This document shows positions 15,439-23,396 of a stretch of DNA of 64,000 nucleotides, piece by piece. Source of the stretch: DAOTWC01 sp048499435 (GTDB lineage Bacteria; Chloroflexota; Anaerolineae; Aggregatilineales; Phototrophicaceae). The DNA lies in assembly GCA_048499435.1 (NCBI GenBank), contig JASNZW010000001.1, forward strand, positions 1 to 64,000, written 5' to 3'. How positions within the stretch are numbered: the stretch's first letter is position 1; the number at the start of each line of letters is the position of its first letter. The notes below the pieces were generated by a model. The model saw only the letters and a list, made by a program, of their open reading frames with translations. It was not told the origin of the DNA and ran no database searches. The position numbers and the translations under genes were made by a program.

Positions 15439-17633
15439 CGCGAGCTTCCCTCAGCGCGCAGGCGCGGCAGCAGCCCGCCGTGCCGTTCCGCGACCTGGTT
15501 GTTGTTCACTGCCAGGTGCACCGCGCGCCGGCTGCCCACCAGCACGACCGTCTTTTTGGCGCGCGTGATGGCGGTGTACAGCAGGTTGCGCTGGAGCATC
15601 ATGTAGTGCTGGGTGAGCAGCGGGATCACGACCGCCGGGTATTCCGACCCCTGGCTGCGGTGCGTGCTGATACAGTAGGCCAGCATCAGCGCGTCGGCTT
15701 CGGCGAAATCGTAGGCGATGAAGCGCCCGTCAATGACCACTTGCAGCTCGCTGTCGTCGAAGTTAAAGGCGTGGACGCGCCCGATATCGCCGTTGAACAC
15801 ATCCTTCTCATAGTCATTACGGGTTTGCATAACTTTGTCGCCTGCGCGGAACAACTGCCCGCCCAGCCGCTTTTCGGCCACGCGCTGGCCGCCGTTGAGC
15901 GCCGTCTGAAGCGCCTGGTTGAGCGCGGTTACCCCCGCCGGGCCGCGATACATCGGCGCGATCACCTGCACGTCGTCGAAGGGGTCATAGCCGAAGCGCT
16001 GCGGCAGCCGGTTGGCGACGATATCCACCACCAGCTCAGCCGCTTTCGCCGGGTCGTCCTCGCCGAAAAAGAAGAAGTCGGCGCTCTGGTTATCCATGAG
16101 GGGCGCGTCGCCCCGGTTGATGCGGTGCGCGTTGAGCACGATGTGGCTGTCCTCGCCCTGGCGGAAGATCGTTTGCAGCCGCGTGACGTGCGCCGTCCCG
16201 CTGGCGATCACGTCCTGAAGCACGCTGCCCGCGCCCACGCTGGGAAGCTGGTCCACGTCGCCGACCAGCAGCAGGTGAGTCTGCGGGCGCAGCGCCTTGA
16301 GCAGGCTGTAGAACAGCAGCAGGTCGAGCATGGAGGCTTCGTCCACAACGACGACATCCGTTTCCAGCGGCATGTTGTCGTCGCGCAGGAAGCCCTCGCC
16401 CGGCTTGTAGCCCAGCAGCCGGTGGATGGTGCTGGCCGGGTATCCGGTGGATTCGCTCAGCCGTTTGGCGGCGCGCCCGGTGGGGGACGCCAGCATGAAC
16501 ATCGCTTTGAGCGCGGTCAGCGCGCTGATAACCGCGCGCAGCGTGGTGGTCTTGCCGGTTCCCGGCCCGCCCGTGAGCACCGATACCTTGTTCGTCAGCG
16601 CCGCCAGCACGGCGTCGCGCTGCTGCGCGCTGAGCGCCACCGCGTCGGCGCGGGCGACGCGCTCCACCAGCGCCGGGCCGCCGGCTTTGCCAGCGTCCAC
16701 CATGAGCTGCGACGGCGCGCTGGCCAGGGCGCGCAGCCGCTGCGCCGCGCCGCGCTCCGCGTGATAGTACAGCGGCAGATACACGTATTCGCCGGCGGGC
16801 AGGCTGTCACTGATCAGGTGGCTGGCGCTGATCTGCGCGTCGAGCACCGCGCTGAGGCGGACCGGGTTGTCAATTTTGAGCAGTTCGCCGGCGGTTTCGA
16901 TCAACTGGGCGCGCGGGGCGCAGGTGTGGCCCTCGCTGGCGAGCTGGTTGAGCGTGTAGAGCAGCCCGGCGCGCAGGCGCTCGCGCGCGTCCGGGGCCAG
17001 GCCCATGCTGCGGGCGATGGCGTCGGCGCGCACAAAGCCGATGCCGAACACCTCGTCGGCCAGCGTGTACGGGTCCTCGCGCACGCGGGCGATTGTCTCC
17101 GCGCCGTAGTGGCGGAAGATGCGCGCCGCCATGCGGCTGCTCACGCCGTATCCCTGGAGGAAGATCATGGCCTGCCGCGCCGCCTGGTTGTCTGTCCAGG
17201 CGGCGATCAGCTTGGCCGCCAGGCTGGCGCGCAGGCCGGGCACGTCGTACAGGCCGCTGGGGCGCGTGTCGAGAATGGCGAGCGTGTCGGCGCCGAAGTG
17301 GCTGACGATCTTCTCCGCTGTTTTGCGGCCAATGCCCTTGACGATGCCGCTGCTCAGGTAGCTGACGATGCCTTCGGGGTTGGTGGGCAGCAGCGGCGTC
17401 ACTGTTTCGGCGCGGAACTGACGCCCATAGCGCGCGTCGTCTACCCATTGGCCGGTGAAGCGCACGTTTTCGCCGGCGTTCAGCTCGGTCATCGCGCCGA
17501 CAACGGTAACTGTGCCGTCGCGGGCGGCCGTCCCCGGCTGCACCGCGCTGTCGGGCACGATTCTGATCACGCTGTAGCCGTTTTCGGGGTTAAAGAAGGT
17601 GATGCGTTCCACCGTGCCGCTTAGCGTTTCCAT
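15435..17633 (-). CDS. recD2: RecD2-type DNA helicase
   Basis: This is a 5'-3' superfamily 1B helicase acting without RecBC, associated with DNA repair and fork stability. The 732 residues have an N-terminal OB-like domain (GTVERITFFNPENGYSVIRI), helix-hairpin-helix repeats (GIGRKTAEKIVSHFG, GFVRADAIARSMGL), and Walker A GGPGTGKTTTLRAV. Walker B is VVVDEASMLD, followed by QLPSVGAGSVLQD, and motif VI lies in STHRSQGSEYP ... YTAITRAKK. The start chosen is the second Met (17633) because AGGA is correctly spaced there; the first Met, at 17639, is too close. It is the first gene of a pair with the MFS exporter. Confidence 0.93.
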   Translation of the reverse strand: METLSGTVERITFFNPENGYSVIRIVPDSAVQPGTAARDGTVTVVGAMTELNAGENVRFTGQWVDDARYGRQFRAETVTPLLPTNPEGIVSYLSSGIVKGIGRKTAEKIVSHFGADTLAILDTRPSGLYDVPGLRASLAAKLIAAWTDNQAARQAMIFLQGYGVSSRMAARIFRHYGAETIARVREDPYTLADEVFGIGFVRADAIARSMGLAPDARERLRAGLLYTLNQLASEGHTCAPRAQLIETAGELLKIDNPVRLSAVLDAQISASHLISDSLPAGEYVYLPLYYHAERGAAQRLRALASAPSQLMVDAGKAGGPALVERVARADAVALSAQQRDAVLAALTNKVSVLTGGPGTGKTTTLRAVISALTALKAMFMLASPTGRAAKRLSESTGYPASTIHRLLGYKPGEGFLRDDNMPLETDVVVVDEASMLDLLLFYSLLKALRPQTHLLLVGDVDQLPSVGAGSVLQDVIASGTAHVTRLQTIFRQGEDSHIVLNAHRINRGDAPLMDNQSADFFFFGEDDPAKAAELVVDIVANRLPQRFGYDPFDDVQVIAPMYRGPAGVTALNQALQTALNGGQRVAEKRLGGQLFRAGDKVMQTRNDYEKDVFNGDIGRVHAFNFDDSELQVVIDGRFIAYDFAEADALMLAYCISTHRSQGSEYPAVVIPLLTQHYMMLQRNLLYTAITRAKKTVVLVGSRRAVHLAVNNNQVAERHGGLLPRLRAEGSSR

Positions 17634-17660
17634 GTGCATCCTGGCTCTGTTTGGCGCTGG

Positions 17661-17689
17661 TTGACAGGCTTACCCGCGCAGACTATGAT
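17661..17689 (+). promoter_or_regulatory. Strong sigma-70-type promoter for uppP
   Basis: A perfect TTGACA at 17661-17666, a 17-base spacer and TATGAT at 17684-17689 (5 of 6). It is the best -35/-10 pair in the window. The leader to the uppP start is about 105 bases. Confidence 0.7.
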
Positions 17690-17802
17690 TGCGCCGCTGG
17701 CCACCGCCGGCTTCCTGAGCGTACACTAGGTTTTCTGCTTTTGCCAGCGAACGGGCTAGCGCCGGCGTCTGCCAGCCGCCTGACTCTACAGGGAAGTGTG
17801 CC

Positions 17803-18612
17803 GTGAGTGAATGGTTAAAGGTTATTATCCTGGGGATTGTGCAGGGTCTGACGGAGTTTCTGCCCATTTCGTCTACCGGCCATCTGATTGTTGCCAGCGC
17901 GCTGCTCAATTTTGAGGGCAGCCTGGGCGGGACATTTGAGATTTTCATCCAACTGGGCACGGTCTTTTCGGTGCTGATCTTCTTCCGGCACGAGATCTGG
18001 CGGCAGGCGCGCGCGGTGCCGTTCGACCGCAGCGTCCAGCGTTTCTGGCTGGCGATCGCCGTCGCGTCGGTCCCGGCGGCGCTGGCCGGTTTCCTGTTTA
18101 GTGACCAGATCAAAAGCGTGCTGTTCTCGCCGGTGGTGGTGGGCGTGGCGCTGATCGTCGGCGGCCTGATCTTTCTGCTGGTGGAGCGCCGGCCCGCGCC
18201 CGCCGTTGAAACACCTGAAGCCACCGCCATCACGCTGCGGCAGGCCGCCGGCATCGGTCTGGCGCAGATGCTGGCGCTGATACCGGGCACGTCACGCTCC
18301 GGTGCGACCATCGTCGGCGGCCTGCTCACGGGCCTCAGCCGGCGCGCTGCCGCGCAGTTCTCGTTTTACCTGGCCATCCCGGCGCTGGGCGGGGCGACGC
18401 TCTATGACCTGTGGAAAAGCCGCGACCTGATCGGCGGCGACAGCCTGGCGATGCTGCTGCTGGGCGCGGCGGTGGCGGGGGTGGTGGGCTGGCTGGCGGT
18501 GGGCTGGCTGCTGCGCTACGTGGCGTCGCATTCGTTCGTCGCCTTTGGCTATTACCGGATTATCGCCGGCGCTGTCATTCTGCTGCTGGTGCTGAGCGGG
18601 ATGCTGGTATAA
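17803..18612 (+). CDS. uppP: Undecaprenyl-diphosphatase
   Basis: This membrane enzyme dephosphorylates undecaprenyl diphosphate to recycle the lipid carrier for peptidoglycan and other wall polymers; excess gives bacitracin resistance. The 269 residues match BacA/UppP: QGLTEFLPISSTGHLIV near the N-terminus (catalytic Glu-rich and Ser loop) and PGTSRSGATIVGGLL. About eight membrane helices are visible. It begins with GTG at 17803 after AGGGAAG. It is a single gene with its own promoter. Confidence 0.95.
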   Translation: MSEWLKVIILGIVQGLTEFLPISSTGHLIVASALLNFEGSLGGTFEIFIQLGTVFSVLIFFRHEIWRQARAVPFDRSVQRFWLAIAVASVPAALAGFLFSDQIKSVLFSPVVVGVALIVGGLIFLLVERRPAPAVETPEATAITLRQAAGIGLAQMLALIPGTSRSGATIVGGLLTGLSRRAAAQFSFYLAIPALGGATLYDLWKSRDLIGGDSLAMLLLGAAVAGVVGWLAVGWLLRYVASHSFVAFGYYRIIAGAVILLLVLSGMLV

Positions 18613-18702
18613 AACGCCCGGCGGGGCAGGTGGGCGGCGGCCCTGGAAATCGCTAAAATCAGGGAATGACGGCTTGTTTAAGTGTACGCGGTGAGCGCTG
18701 AC

Positions 18703-19800
18703 ATGGCGAAAATTCTCGTGATTGAGGACGAGCATTCCCTGCGTCGGGACATCATTGACATGCTCAGCTTTGAGGGGCATGAGGTAAGCGGGGCTGAAAA
18801 CGGCGTGGCGGGCGTTCAGGAAGCGCTGCGGCTGATACCGGACCTGATTATCTGCGACATTATGATGCCGGAGCTTGACGGCTACGGCGTGCTGGACGTG
18901 CTGCGCGGCGATGAGGCCGCCGCCGCGATCCCTTTCATCTTTCTGACCGCGCGCACAGATAAAAGCGACCTGCGCTCAGGCATGAACCGGGGGGCTGACG
19001 ATTACCTGACCAAGCCCTTCGCCTTCAAAGAGCTGCTCCGCAGCGTTAACGCGCGCCTGCGCCGCCGCCGCGATATCGAGCGGACGGCTGAGCGCCAGCT
19101 CGACGCGCTGCGCGACAACATCATCCTGGCGCTGCCCCACGAACTGCGCACGCCGCTTACGGTGATCCTGGGCTTTTCCGACATCCTCAATATAGACTGC
19201 GAAACGCTGCCGCCGACGCGCATCCGCGAGATTTCCGATCACATCAACACCGCCGCCCACCGGCTTTATCACATGGTCGAGAACTATCTGGTCTACGCTC
19301 AGATCGAGCTGATCGTGGCCGATGCCGCTGATCTGGCGGCGCTGCTTGACCATCGCACACCCAGCCCGCAAACGCTGCTTGAGGGCCAGGCGGCCCAGCG
19401 CGCGCAGTTCTACGCCCGTGAGGCGGACCTGAAGCTGGACGTGCAGCCGGCGGGCGCGGTGCAGATGCTCGCGGACTACTTCCAGAAGGCCGTGTCGGAA
19501 GTGATAGATAACGCTTTTAAGTTCTCCGCGCCGGGCGCTGAGGTGCGCGTGAGCGCGGCGGCGCAGGGCAAACGCTACGTTATCGCCGTGCGCGACAGCG
19601 GGCGCGGCATGACAGCGGACGAGATCGGCCAGGTGGGCGCCTACATGCAGTTCAACCGCCACTTTTACGAACAGCAGGGGTCCGGCCTGGGCCTGATTAT
19701 CGCGCGCCGGCTGGCTGAGCTGCACGCGGGCGGCCTGGAGATCAGCAGCGTGCGCGGCGCCGGGACAACCGTTACCCTGAGTTTGCCGCTGGCGCCGTGA
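18703..19800 (+). CDS. Response regulator-histidine kinase hybrid
   Basis: A 365-residue cytoplasmic protein. An N-terminal receiver (phosphoacceptor Asp52 in LIICDIMMPELDG, Lys in TKPF) is joined to a HisKA dimerisation domain (His146 in LPHELRTPL). The HATPase domain has VISEVIDNAFKFS, DSGRGM and GSGLGLIIARRL. Receiver-first hybrids of this kind often act as phosphorelay intermediates or as kinases gated by a partner kinase. ATG 18703 is preferred over GTG 18682 because the receiver begins at MAKILVIEDE and GGTGAG precedes it. No adjacent partner is encoded. Confidence 0.88.
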   Translation: MAKILVIEDEHSLRRDIIDMLSFEGHEVSGAENGVAGVQEALRLIPDLIICDIMMPELDGYGVLDVLRGDEAAAAIPFIFLTARTDKSDLRSGMNRGADDYLTKPFAFKELLRSVNARLRRRRDIERTAERQLDALRDNIILALPHELRTPLTVILGFSDILNIDCETLPPTRIREISDHINTAAHRLYHMVENYLVYAQIELIVADAADLAALLDHRTPSPQTLLEGQAAQRAQFYAREADLKLDVQPAGAVQMLADYFQKAVSEVIDNAFKFSAPGAEVRVSAAAQGKRYVIAVRDSGRGMTADEIGQVGAYMQFNRHFYEQQGSGLGLIIARRLAELHAGGLEISSVRGAGTTVTLSLPLAP

Positions 19801-19815
19801 AAACGGCGGGATTGC

Positions 19816-19844
19816 TTGCCCGGAATCACGGCTGATGCTACACT
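19816..19844 (+). promoter_or_regulatory. Promoter for the LysM lipoprotein gene
   Basis: TTGCCC at 19816-19821, a 17-base spacer and TACACT at 19839-19844 preceded by TGC (extended -10). It lies 66 bases before the ATG. Confidence 0.5.
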
Positions 19845-19909
19845 GAACGCAGTCGCACCACATACCTGTTTCACGGCTGTCCGGGCCTGCTCGTCAAGGA
19901 GGCAAATCC

Positions 19910-20830
19910 ATGCAAGGTCACCGTGCTCGCCTGTTTCTTCCCCTGGGCTGTGCCTTGCTTGTTATGGGGCTGGCTGGTTGTTTTCAGACGGCTGGCGACC
20001 CGGCCAGCGGCGTTGGCGTAGCCGGCGTCTCCACCTTTACCCCGACAGCAGATGAGACCATACCGCTGGCGGTGTCGGTGACGCCCAGCCCGGAGATAGA
20101 GCTGCCAGAGTTTGTGACGGCCACGCCTGAAGAAGTGGCGCTGTTCGTGACGGACACGCCGACGATCAGCAGCGAGCCGACCGAGGAGCTGCTGCTGTTC
20201 GTGACCACCACGCCGACCGCGCAGTTCATTTTCGAGGACACCGCCACGCCTGAGGACCAGGCGGCCAGCCTGGGCAACGGCGGCCAGCCGCAGCAGGACA
20301 CTCTCAGCGACGCGGCGCTGACGGCGACGGCGGTTCTGGAGCGCGCCACCCAGGCGTACTGGGAAACGCAGACGGCGACAGCGCAGGTGTTCTTCCCCAC
20401 GCCGACCTCTGAAGGGGGCGGCGGCGGCATCTTCTTCCCCACGGCGACGCCGCCGGGCCAGTTTTTCCCGACCAGCCCGCCGGTGGTCGGCGGCGCGTGC
20501 CAGCACACGGTCGTAGCCGGCGACAACCTGTTCCGCATCGCCCTGCGCTATGGCTCGACGGTTGAGACGATCGCGGCGGCCAACGGCATCGCCAATGTGA
20601 GCCTGATACGGGTGGGCCAGGTGCTGACCATCCCCAACTGCACCGGCGGCGGCCAGATTCCGCCCGCTGGCGGCGGCGGTGTGGGGCTGCCTTACACGGT
20701 GCGCACGGGCGATACGCTGTTCCGCATCGCGCTCACCCACAACACTTCGGTAGAGGCGATCGCCGCCAACAACCCGGCCATCACCAACATCAACCTGATC
20801 TTTATCGGCCAGGTGATTTACATCGTCTAG
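19910..20830 (+). CDS. LysM-repeat lipoprotein
   Basis: A 306-residue exported lipoprotein: the signal ends in LAGC (MQGHRARLFLPLGCALLVMGLAGC), then a long Pro/Thr/Glu-rich low-complexity linker. Two LysM repeats follow, starting near CQHTVVAGDNLFRIALRYGS and LPYTVRTGDTLFRIALTHN. LysM binds N-acetylglucosamine-containing polymers such as peptidoglycan. No catalytic domain is present, so it is a wall-binding or scaffolding protein. The linker type is common in surface proteins of Chloroflexota. GGAGG lies 9 bases before the ATG. Confidence 0.85.
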   Translation: MQGHRARLFLPLGCALLVMGLAGCFQTAGDPASGVGVAGVSTFTPTADETIPLAVSVTPSPEIELPEFVTATPEEVALFVTDTPTISSEPTEELLLFVTTTPTAQFIFEDTATPEDQAASLGNGGQPQQDTLSDAALTATAVLERATQAYWETQTATAQVFFPTPTSEGGGGGIFFPTATPPGQFFPTSPPVVGGACQHTVVAGDNLFRIALRYGSTVETIAAANGIANVSLIRVGQVLTIPNCTGGGQIPPAGGGGVGLPYTVRTGDTLFRIALTHNTSVEAIAANNPAITNINLIFIGQVIYIV

Positions 20831-20854
20831 GGCAGGGGCAGCAGGAGAGGAGCC

Positions 20855-20875
20855 GGCGCGGCGTTCAGCCGCGCC
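20855..20875 (+). terminator. Stem-loop after the LysM gene
   Basis: An 8-base-pair perfect stem (GGCGCGGC with GCCGCGCC) encloses GTTCA and is followed by CTGGTTTTC. It lies 25 bases after the LysM stop and only 9 bases before the NUDIX ATG. Confidence 0.6.
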
Positions 20876-20884
20876 CTGGTTTTC

Positions 20885-21415
20885 ATGCGCGACACTATCG
20901 TGCGCACCCGGCGCATTTACACGGGCCGCGTTGTTAAGCTGGATGTGCACGACGTGCGCCTGCCCGACGGCAGCGCGGGCGTGCGCGAGTTGATCGCGCA
21001 TCAGGGCGCGGTGGCGGTGGTCGCGCTGTTTGAAAACCGCGACGTGCTGCTGGTGCGCCAGTACCGCATCGGTGCTGACGCTGTGCTGTATGAAATTCCC
21101 GCCGGCCTGCTGGAGACGGGCGAGCTGCCAGAAGCCTGCGCCGCGCGCGAACTCCAGGAGGAAGCTGGCTACCGTCCCGGCGCGCTGACGCCGCTGGGCG
21201 GCTTTTACACCGCGCCGGGCTACACGACAGAGTATATCCACCTCTACCTGGCGTCAGTGCTGGTGAGCAGCCCGCTGGAACGCGACGCCGATGAATTTAT
21301 CGAGCCAGCGCGCCTGCCGCTGGCGCGCGCGCTGGAGATGATCGAAACCGGCGACATTGTGGACGGCAAGACCGTCACCGGCCTGCTGCGCACTGCCCGC
21401 CGCCTGGGCCTGTGA
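20885..21415 (+). CDS. NUDIX hydrolase, ADP-ribose pyrophosphatase-like
   Basis: A 176-residue cytoplasmic protein. The Nudix box is complete as GLLETGELPEACAARELQEEAGY (G-x5-E-x7-RE-x2-EE-x-G), and YTAPGYTTEYIHLYLA downstream, with a Tyr/Glu pair, is typical of ADP-sugar pyrophosphatases. It would hydrolyse ADP-ribose or a related nucleoside diphosphate sugar to AMP and a sugar phosphate. The ATG follows a terminator-like hairpin by 9 bases with no purine-rich ribosome-binding site, so initiation may be weak or use the hairpin RNA; no better internal start exists. Confidence 0.9.
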   Translation: MRDTIVRTRRIYTGRVVKLDVHDVRLPDGSAGVRELIAHQGAVAVVALFENRDVLLVRQYRIGADAVLYEIPAGLLETGELPEACAARELQEEAGYRPGALTPLGGFYTAPGYTTEYIHLYLASVLVSSPLERDADEFIEPARLPLARALEMIETGDIVDGKTVTGLLRTARRLGL

Positions 21416-21586
21416 GCAGCGCGGTTATAGGCGGATTCCGCTGCGCTCTGGGTGCGGCGTTTTGTTGAATCTATGCGGATTATGTGAGTATAAACTTTAC
21501 TGTTTTCGTGAATAATCCTATTTCTTAACCGATTGTATATGATATACTGTTTTAATCACTTTATTAGCAGATTCACGGAGGACGGC

Positions 21587-22084
21587 ATGAAACGAACAGC
21601 TTTTGTGGTATTACTAAGTTTTTGTCTCGTCTTTGTTGCTTCCGCGCTGTTGGTTCAGGTTGGCGTGGCCGCCGTTACTGATGGGCGTATCAACGGGGTT
21701 GACCACCTCGGCGGGATGGCCGTCTACTGTGTGACTGCGGATCTGGTTTCTGCAAGCTATTACACGGATGGGGGCATCCGTGTGCTCGACAAAGACGGAA
21801 ATGAAGTGTTGTTTGTGTCGTCCGCGACGATCGCCAGCACAGGGATTCCTGGGACAAACGCGCTGTTGGGCGAGGCGAACGCTGCCTTCGGGCCAGTCGC
21901 TCTTTACCGCCTGACCACAGGCGAATTCCAGATCAACGGCATGGATGAGCACTTTAAGCCGTTTGTGTTTATCTGGAAAGGGTGTACGCAGGTTGGCGCT
22001 GGCGCAAGCGCCCCGACTGGCCTTCCCGTTCCGACTGGCGTTCCTGTTCCGACTGGCGTTCCTGTTCCGACTGGCACGCCTTAG
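21587..22084 (+). CDS. Small secreted protein with C-terminal tandem repeat, unknown
   Basis: A 165-residue product: signal peptide MKRTAFVVLLSFCLVFVASALL, then a roughly 110-residue domain, then a (PTGVPV)n tail. The domain contains VYCVTADLVSASYYTDGGIRV, recalling proteins built from a short beta-rich module, but I do not recognise a family. ATG 21587 is chosen because GGAGG precedes it by 5 bases. Codon choice is visibly less G+C-biased than in neighbours and the upstream 150 bases are A+T-rich, suggesting recent acquisition. A strong bidirectional terminator follows. Confidence 0.75.
   Translation: MKRTAFVVLLSFCLVFVASALLVQVGVAAVTDGRINGVDHLGGMAVYCVTADLVSASYYTDGGIRVLDKDGNEVLFVSSATIASTGIPGTNALLGEANAAFGPVALYRLTTGEFQINGMDEHFKPFVFIWKGCTQVGAGASAPTGLPVPTGVPVPTGVPVPTGTP
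22013..22078 (+). repeat. 18-base tandem repeat encoding PTGVPV
   Basis: About three and a half copies of an 18-base unit (CCGACTGGCGTTCCTGTT) run in frame and give the Pro/Thr/Gly/Val tail of the small secreted protein. The first copy differs (CTTCCC). The near-identity of copies points to recent slippage. Confidence 0.75.
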
Positions 22085-22133
22085 CTGATCCGGCACGGAT
22101 GGCTTTCAGGCAGCCGCAAACAGCGTAAAAACG

Positions 22134-22171
22134 CGAGCGCCCTCCAGCAGAGAAGGGCGCTCGTTTCGTTT
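22134..22171. terminator. Bidirectional intrinsic terminator
   Basis: A perfect 10-base-pair stem (CGAGCGCCCT with AGGGCGCTCG) is followed on the plus strand by TTTCGTTT, and on the minus strand by CGTTTTTAC. It separates the secreted-protein gene and the convergent DoxX gene and can end both transcripts. Confidence 0.85.
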
Positions 22172-22195
22172 CAGGTGGCAGGTCTGCCCGCCAGC

Positions 22196-22807
22196 TTAGC
22201 CGCCGCTGGCGCCCGGCCTGGGCGTGGGCGGCCCGGCTGCCGCGTTCGCTTCCGATTTCCCCTGGCCCCAGGGCGTGCCGAGCAGCGGCAGCAGGAAGTA
22301 ATCCAGGCCCAGGTAGCCGGCGGTTTTCCAGGCCAGGATCAGCAGGATGGCCGCCAGCAGCAGCAGCCCGTTGATGCTGGCCGACCCGGCCATGATGAAG
22401 TTCCAGTTCATGAAAGCGCCAAAGAAGGCGGCGATGCCGACGAATGCGCCCAGGATGAGGGCAACGCCGATCAGGATTTCGCCGGCGACGATCAGCTTGG
22501 CGAACCAGGTGTAGGCCCCCGCATCCAGCATGCCTTGCAGGAAATTGCGGTACCAGTCGAAGGCGATCGCGGGCTGGCCCTGCTCCGGGATCGCCACCGC
22601 CTTCGTCCAGAAGCCTTTCAGCGCGTCGCCGGTTTCCACCCAGCCGGGGTTGCTCAGCTTGGGGATGCCCGACTGAAACCAGGTGATGCCTAGCCACACG
22701 CGAACTACCAGCCACACAACGGAAAAGCGGGTGTCGCTGAATAGAAAGCGCGCCAGCGGCGGGTCTTCAATGATGCGATGCCTTTTGAAACGGCGGACGT
22801 TGGCCAT
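22196..22807 (-). CDS. DoxX/DoxD-family membrane protein
   Basis: A 203-residue protein with four or five hydrophobic helices. The DoxX-like features are RVWLGITWFQSGIPKLSNPGW near the N-terminus, VAGEILIGVALILG in the middle, and a final WKTAGYLGLDYFLLPLLG. The family includes the large subunit of thiosulfate:quinone oxidoreductase and redox or detoxification partners, but most members are uncharacterised. It is a single gene on the minus strand, ended by the shared terminator at 22134-22171. Confidence 0.82.
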   Translation of the reverse strand: MANVRRFKRHRIIEDPPLARFLFSDTRFSVVWLVVRVWLGITWFQSGIPKLSNPGWVETGDALKGFWTKAVAIPEQGQPAIAFDWYRNFLQGMLDAGAYTWFAKLIVAGEILIGVALILGAFVGIAAFFGAFMNWNFIMAGSASINGLLLLAAILLILAWKTAGYLGLDYFLLPLLGTPWGQGKSEANAAAGPPTPRPGASGG

Positions 22808-22961
22808 GATGTTCGTTCCTCCCTGGTGTGCGCTTTATTTTGCGCTTAGCTACTGCTGTGAACGATAACAAATTGCCTTCGCGTTTGCATTGAAGTTTTC
22901 TTAGCGTTAGCTTAGCAAGCGAGCGCGCGTTTTCAAGGCCGCCGCCGCTATCCAGCCTTGC

Positions 22962-22987
22962 CGCTGGCAAGCCGGCCATGCTATAAT
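22962..22987 (+). promoter_or_regulatory. rplS promoter with palindrome at -35
   Basis: TATAAT (6 of 6) at 22982-22987 is preceded by TGC (extended -10). A TTGCCG -35 candidate lies 18 bases upstream, inside a perfect inverted repeat CTTGCC-GCT-GGCAAG. The palindrome could be an operator or a coincidence. Confidence 0.65.
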
Positions 22988-23011
22988 GCCGCCCGTGCAA
23001 GCTGCTGACCG

Positions 23012-23034
23012 ACACGCCTGGCGGCGTGTTTTTT
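23012..23034 (+). terminator. Intrinsic terminator in the rplS leader (attenuator)
   Basis: A perfect 7-base-pair stem (ACACGCC with GGCGTGT) encloses TGGC and runs into six T residues. It lies between the rplS promoter and the rplS start codon, and no plus-strand gene lies upstream, so it must act on the rplS transcript itself. Ribosomal protein leaders often carry such attenuators; the L19 leader of Firmicutes is a known analogue. I see no convincing antiterminator pairing. Confidence 0.7.
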
Positions 23035-23051
23035 GAGAGGGACGAGATACT

Positions 23052-23393
23052 GTGGACGACATCATGAAGTCGCTGGCGGCGGCGGACCGCGGCCACCCTG
23101 AACTGGCTCCCGGCGATACGGTTAAAGTGCATGTGCGCATTGTCGAGGGCGACCGGGAGCGCATCCAGGTTTTCCAGGGCATCGTGATTCGCCTGCGTAA
23201 GGGTGGCAACGATGCCAATTTCACCGTTCGGCGCATCGCCAGCCACGGGATCGGCGTCGAGCGCACCTTCCTGCTCAAAAGCCCGCGCGTCGAGAAAATC
23301 GAGATCGCGCGCCGGGCTAAGGTGCGCCGCGCCCAGCTTTACTACCTGCGCGACCTGCGCGGCAAGGCCGCCCGTCTGAAGGAGCGCCGCTAA
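23052..23393 (+). CDS. rplS: 50S ribosomal protein L19
   Basis: L19 sits at the 30S-50S interface. The 113 residues match the family in length and show the diagnostic blocks PGDTVKVHVRIVEGDRERIQ, VFQGIVI, RKGG, FTVRRIASHGIGVERTFLL and AKVRRAQLYYLRDLRGKAAR. The start is GTG at 23052, with AGAGGGA upstream; ATG 23064 would shorten a conserved N-terminus. It stands outside the usual rpsP-rimM-trmD context. Expression is probably controlled by the leader terminator at 23012-23034. Confidence 0.97.
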   Translation: MDDIMKSLAAADRGHPELAPGDTVKVHVRIVEGDRERIQVFQGIVIRLRKGGNDANFTVRRIASHGIGVERTFLLKSPRVEKIEIARRAKVRRAQLYYLRDLRGKAARLKERR

Positions 23394-23396
23394 CAC

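Noticed and set aside
15480..17624. A 714-residue plus-strand frame opposite recD2
   Set aside because: recD2 has complete helicase motifs; the antisense product is low-complexity and has no motif.
22013..22078. CRISPR-like repeat array
   Set aside because: The repeats are contiguous, 18 bases, in frame and without spacers, so they are a coding tandem repeat.
22961..23034. tRNA-like or riboswitch-like fold upstream of rplS
   Set aside because: Only a promoter palindrome and a simple terminator hairpin can be drawn; there is no cloverleaf and no known aptamer core.
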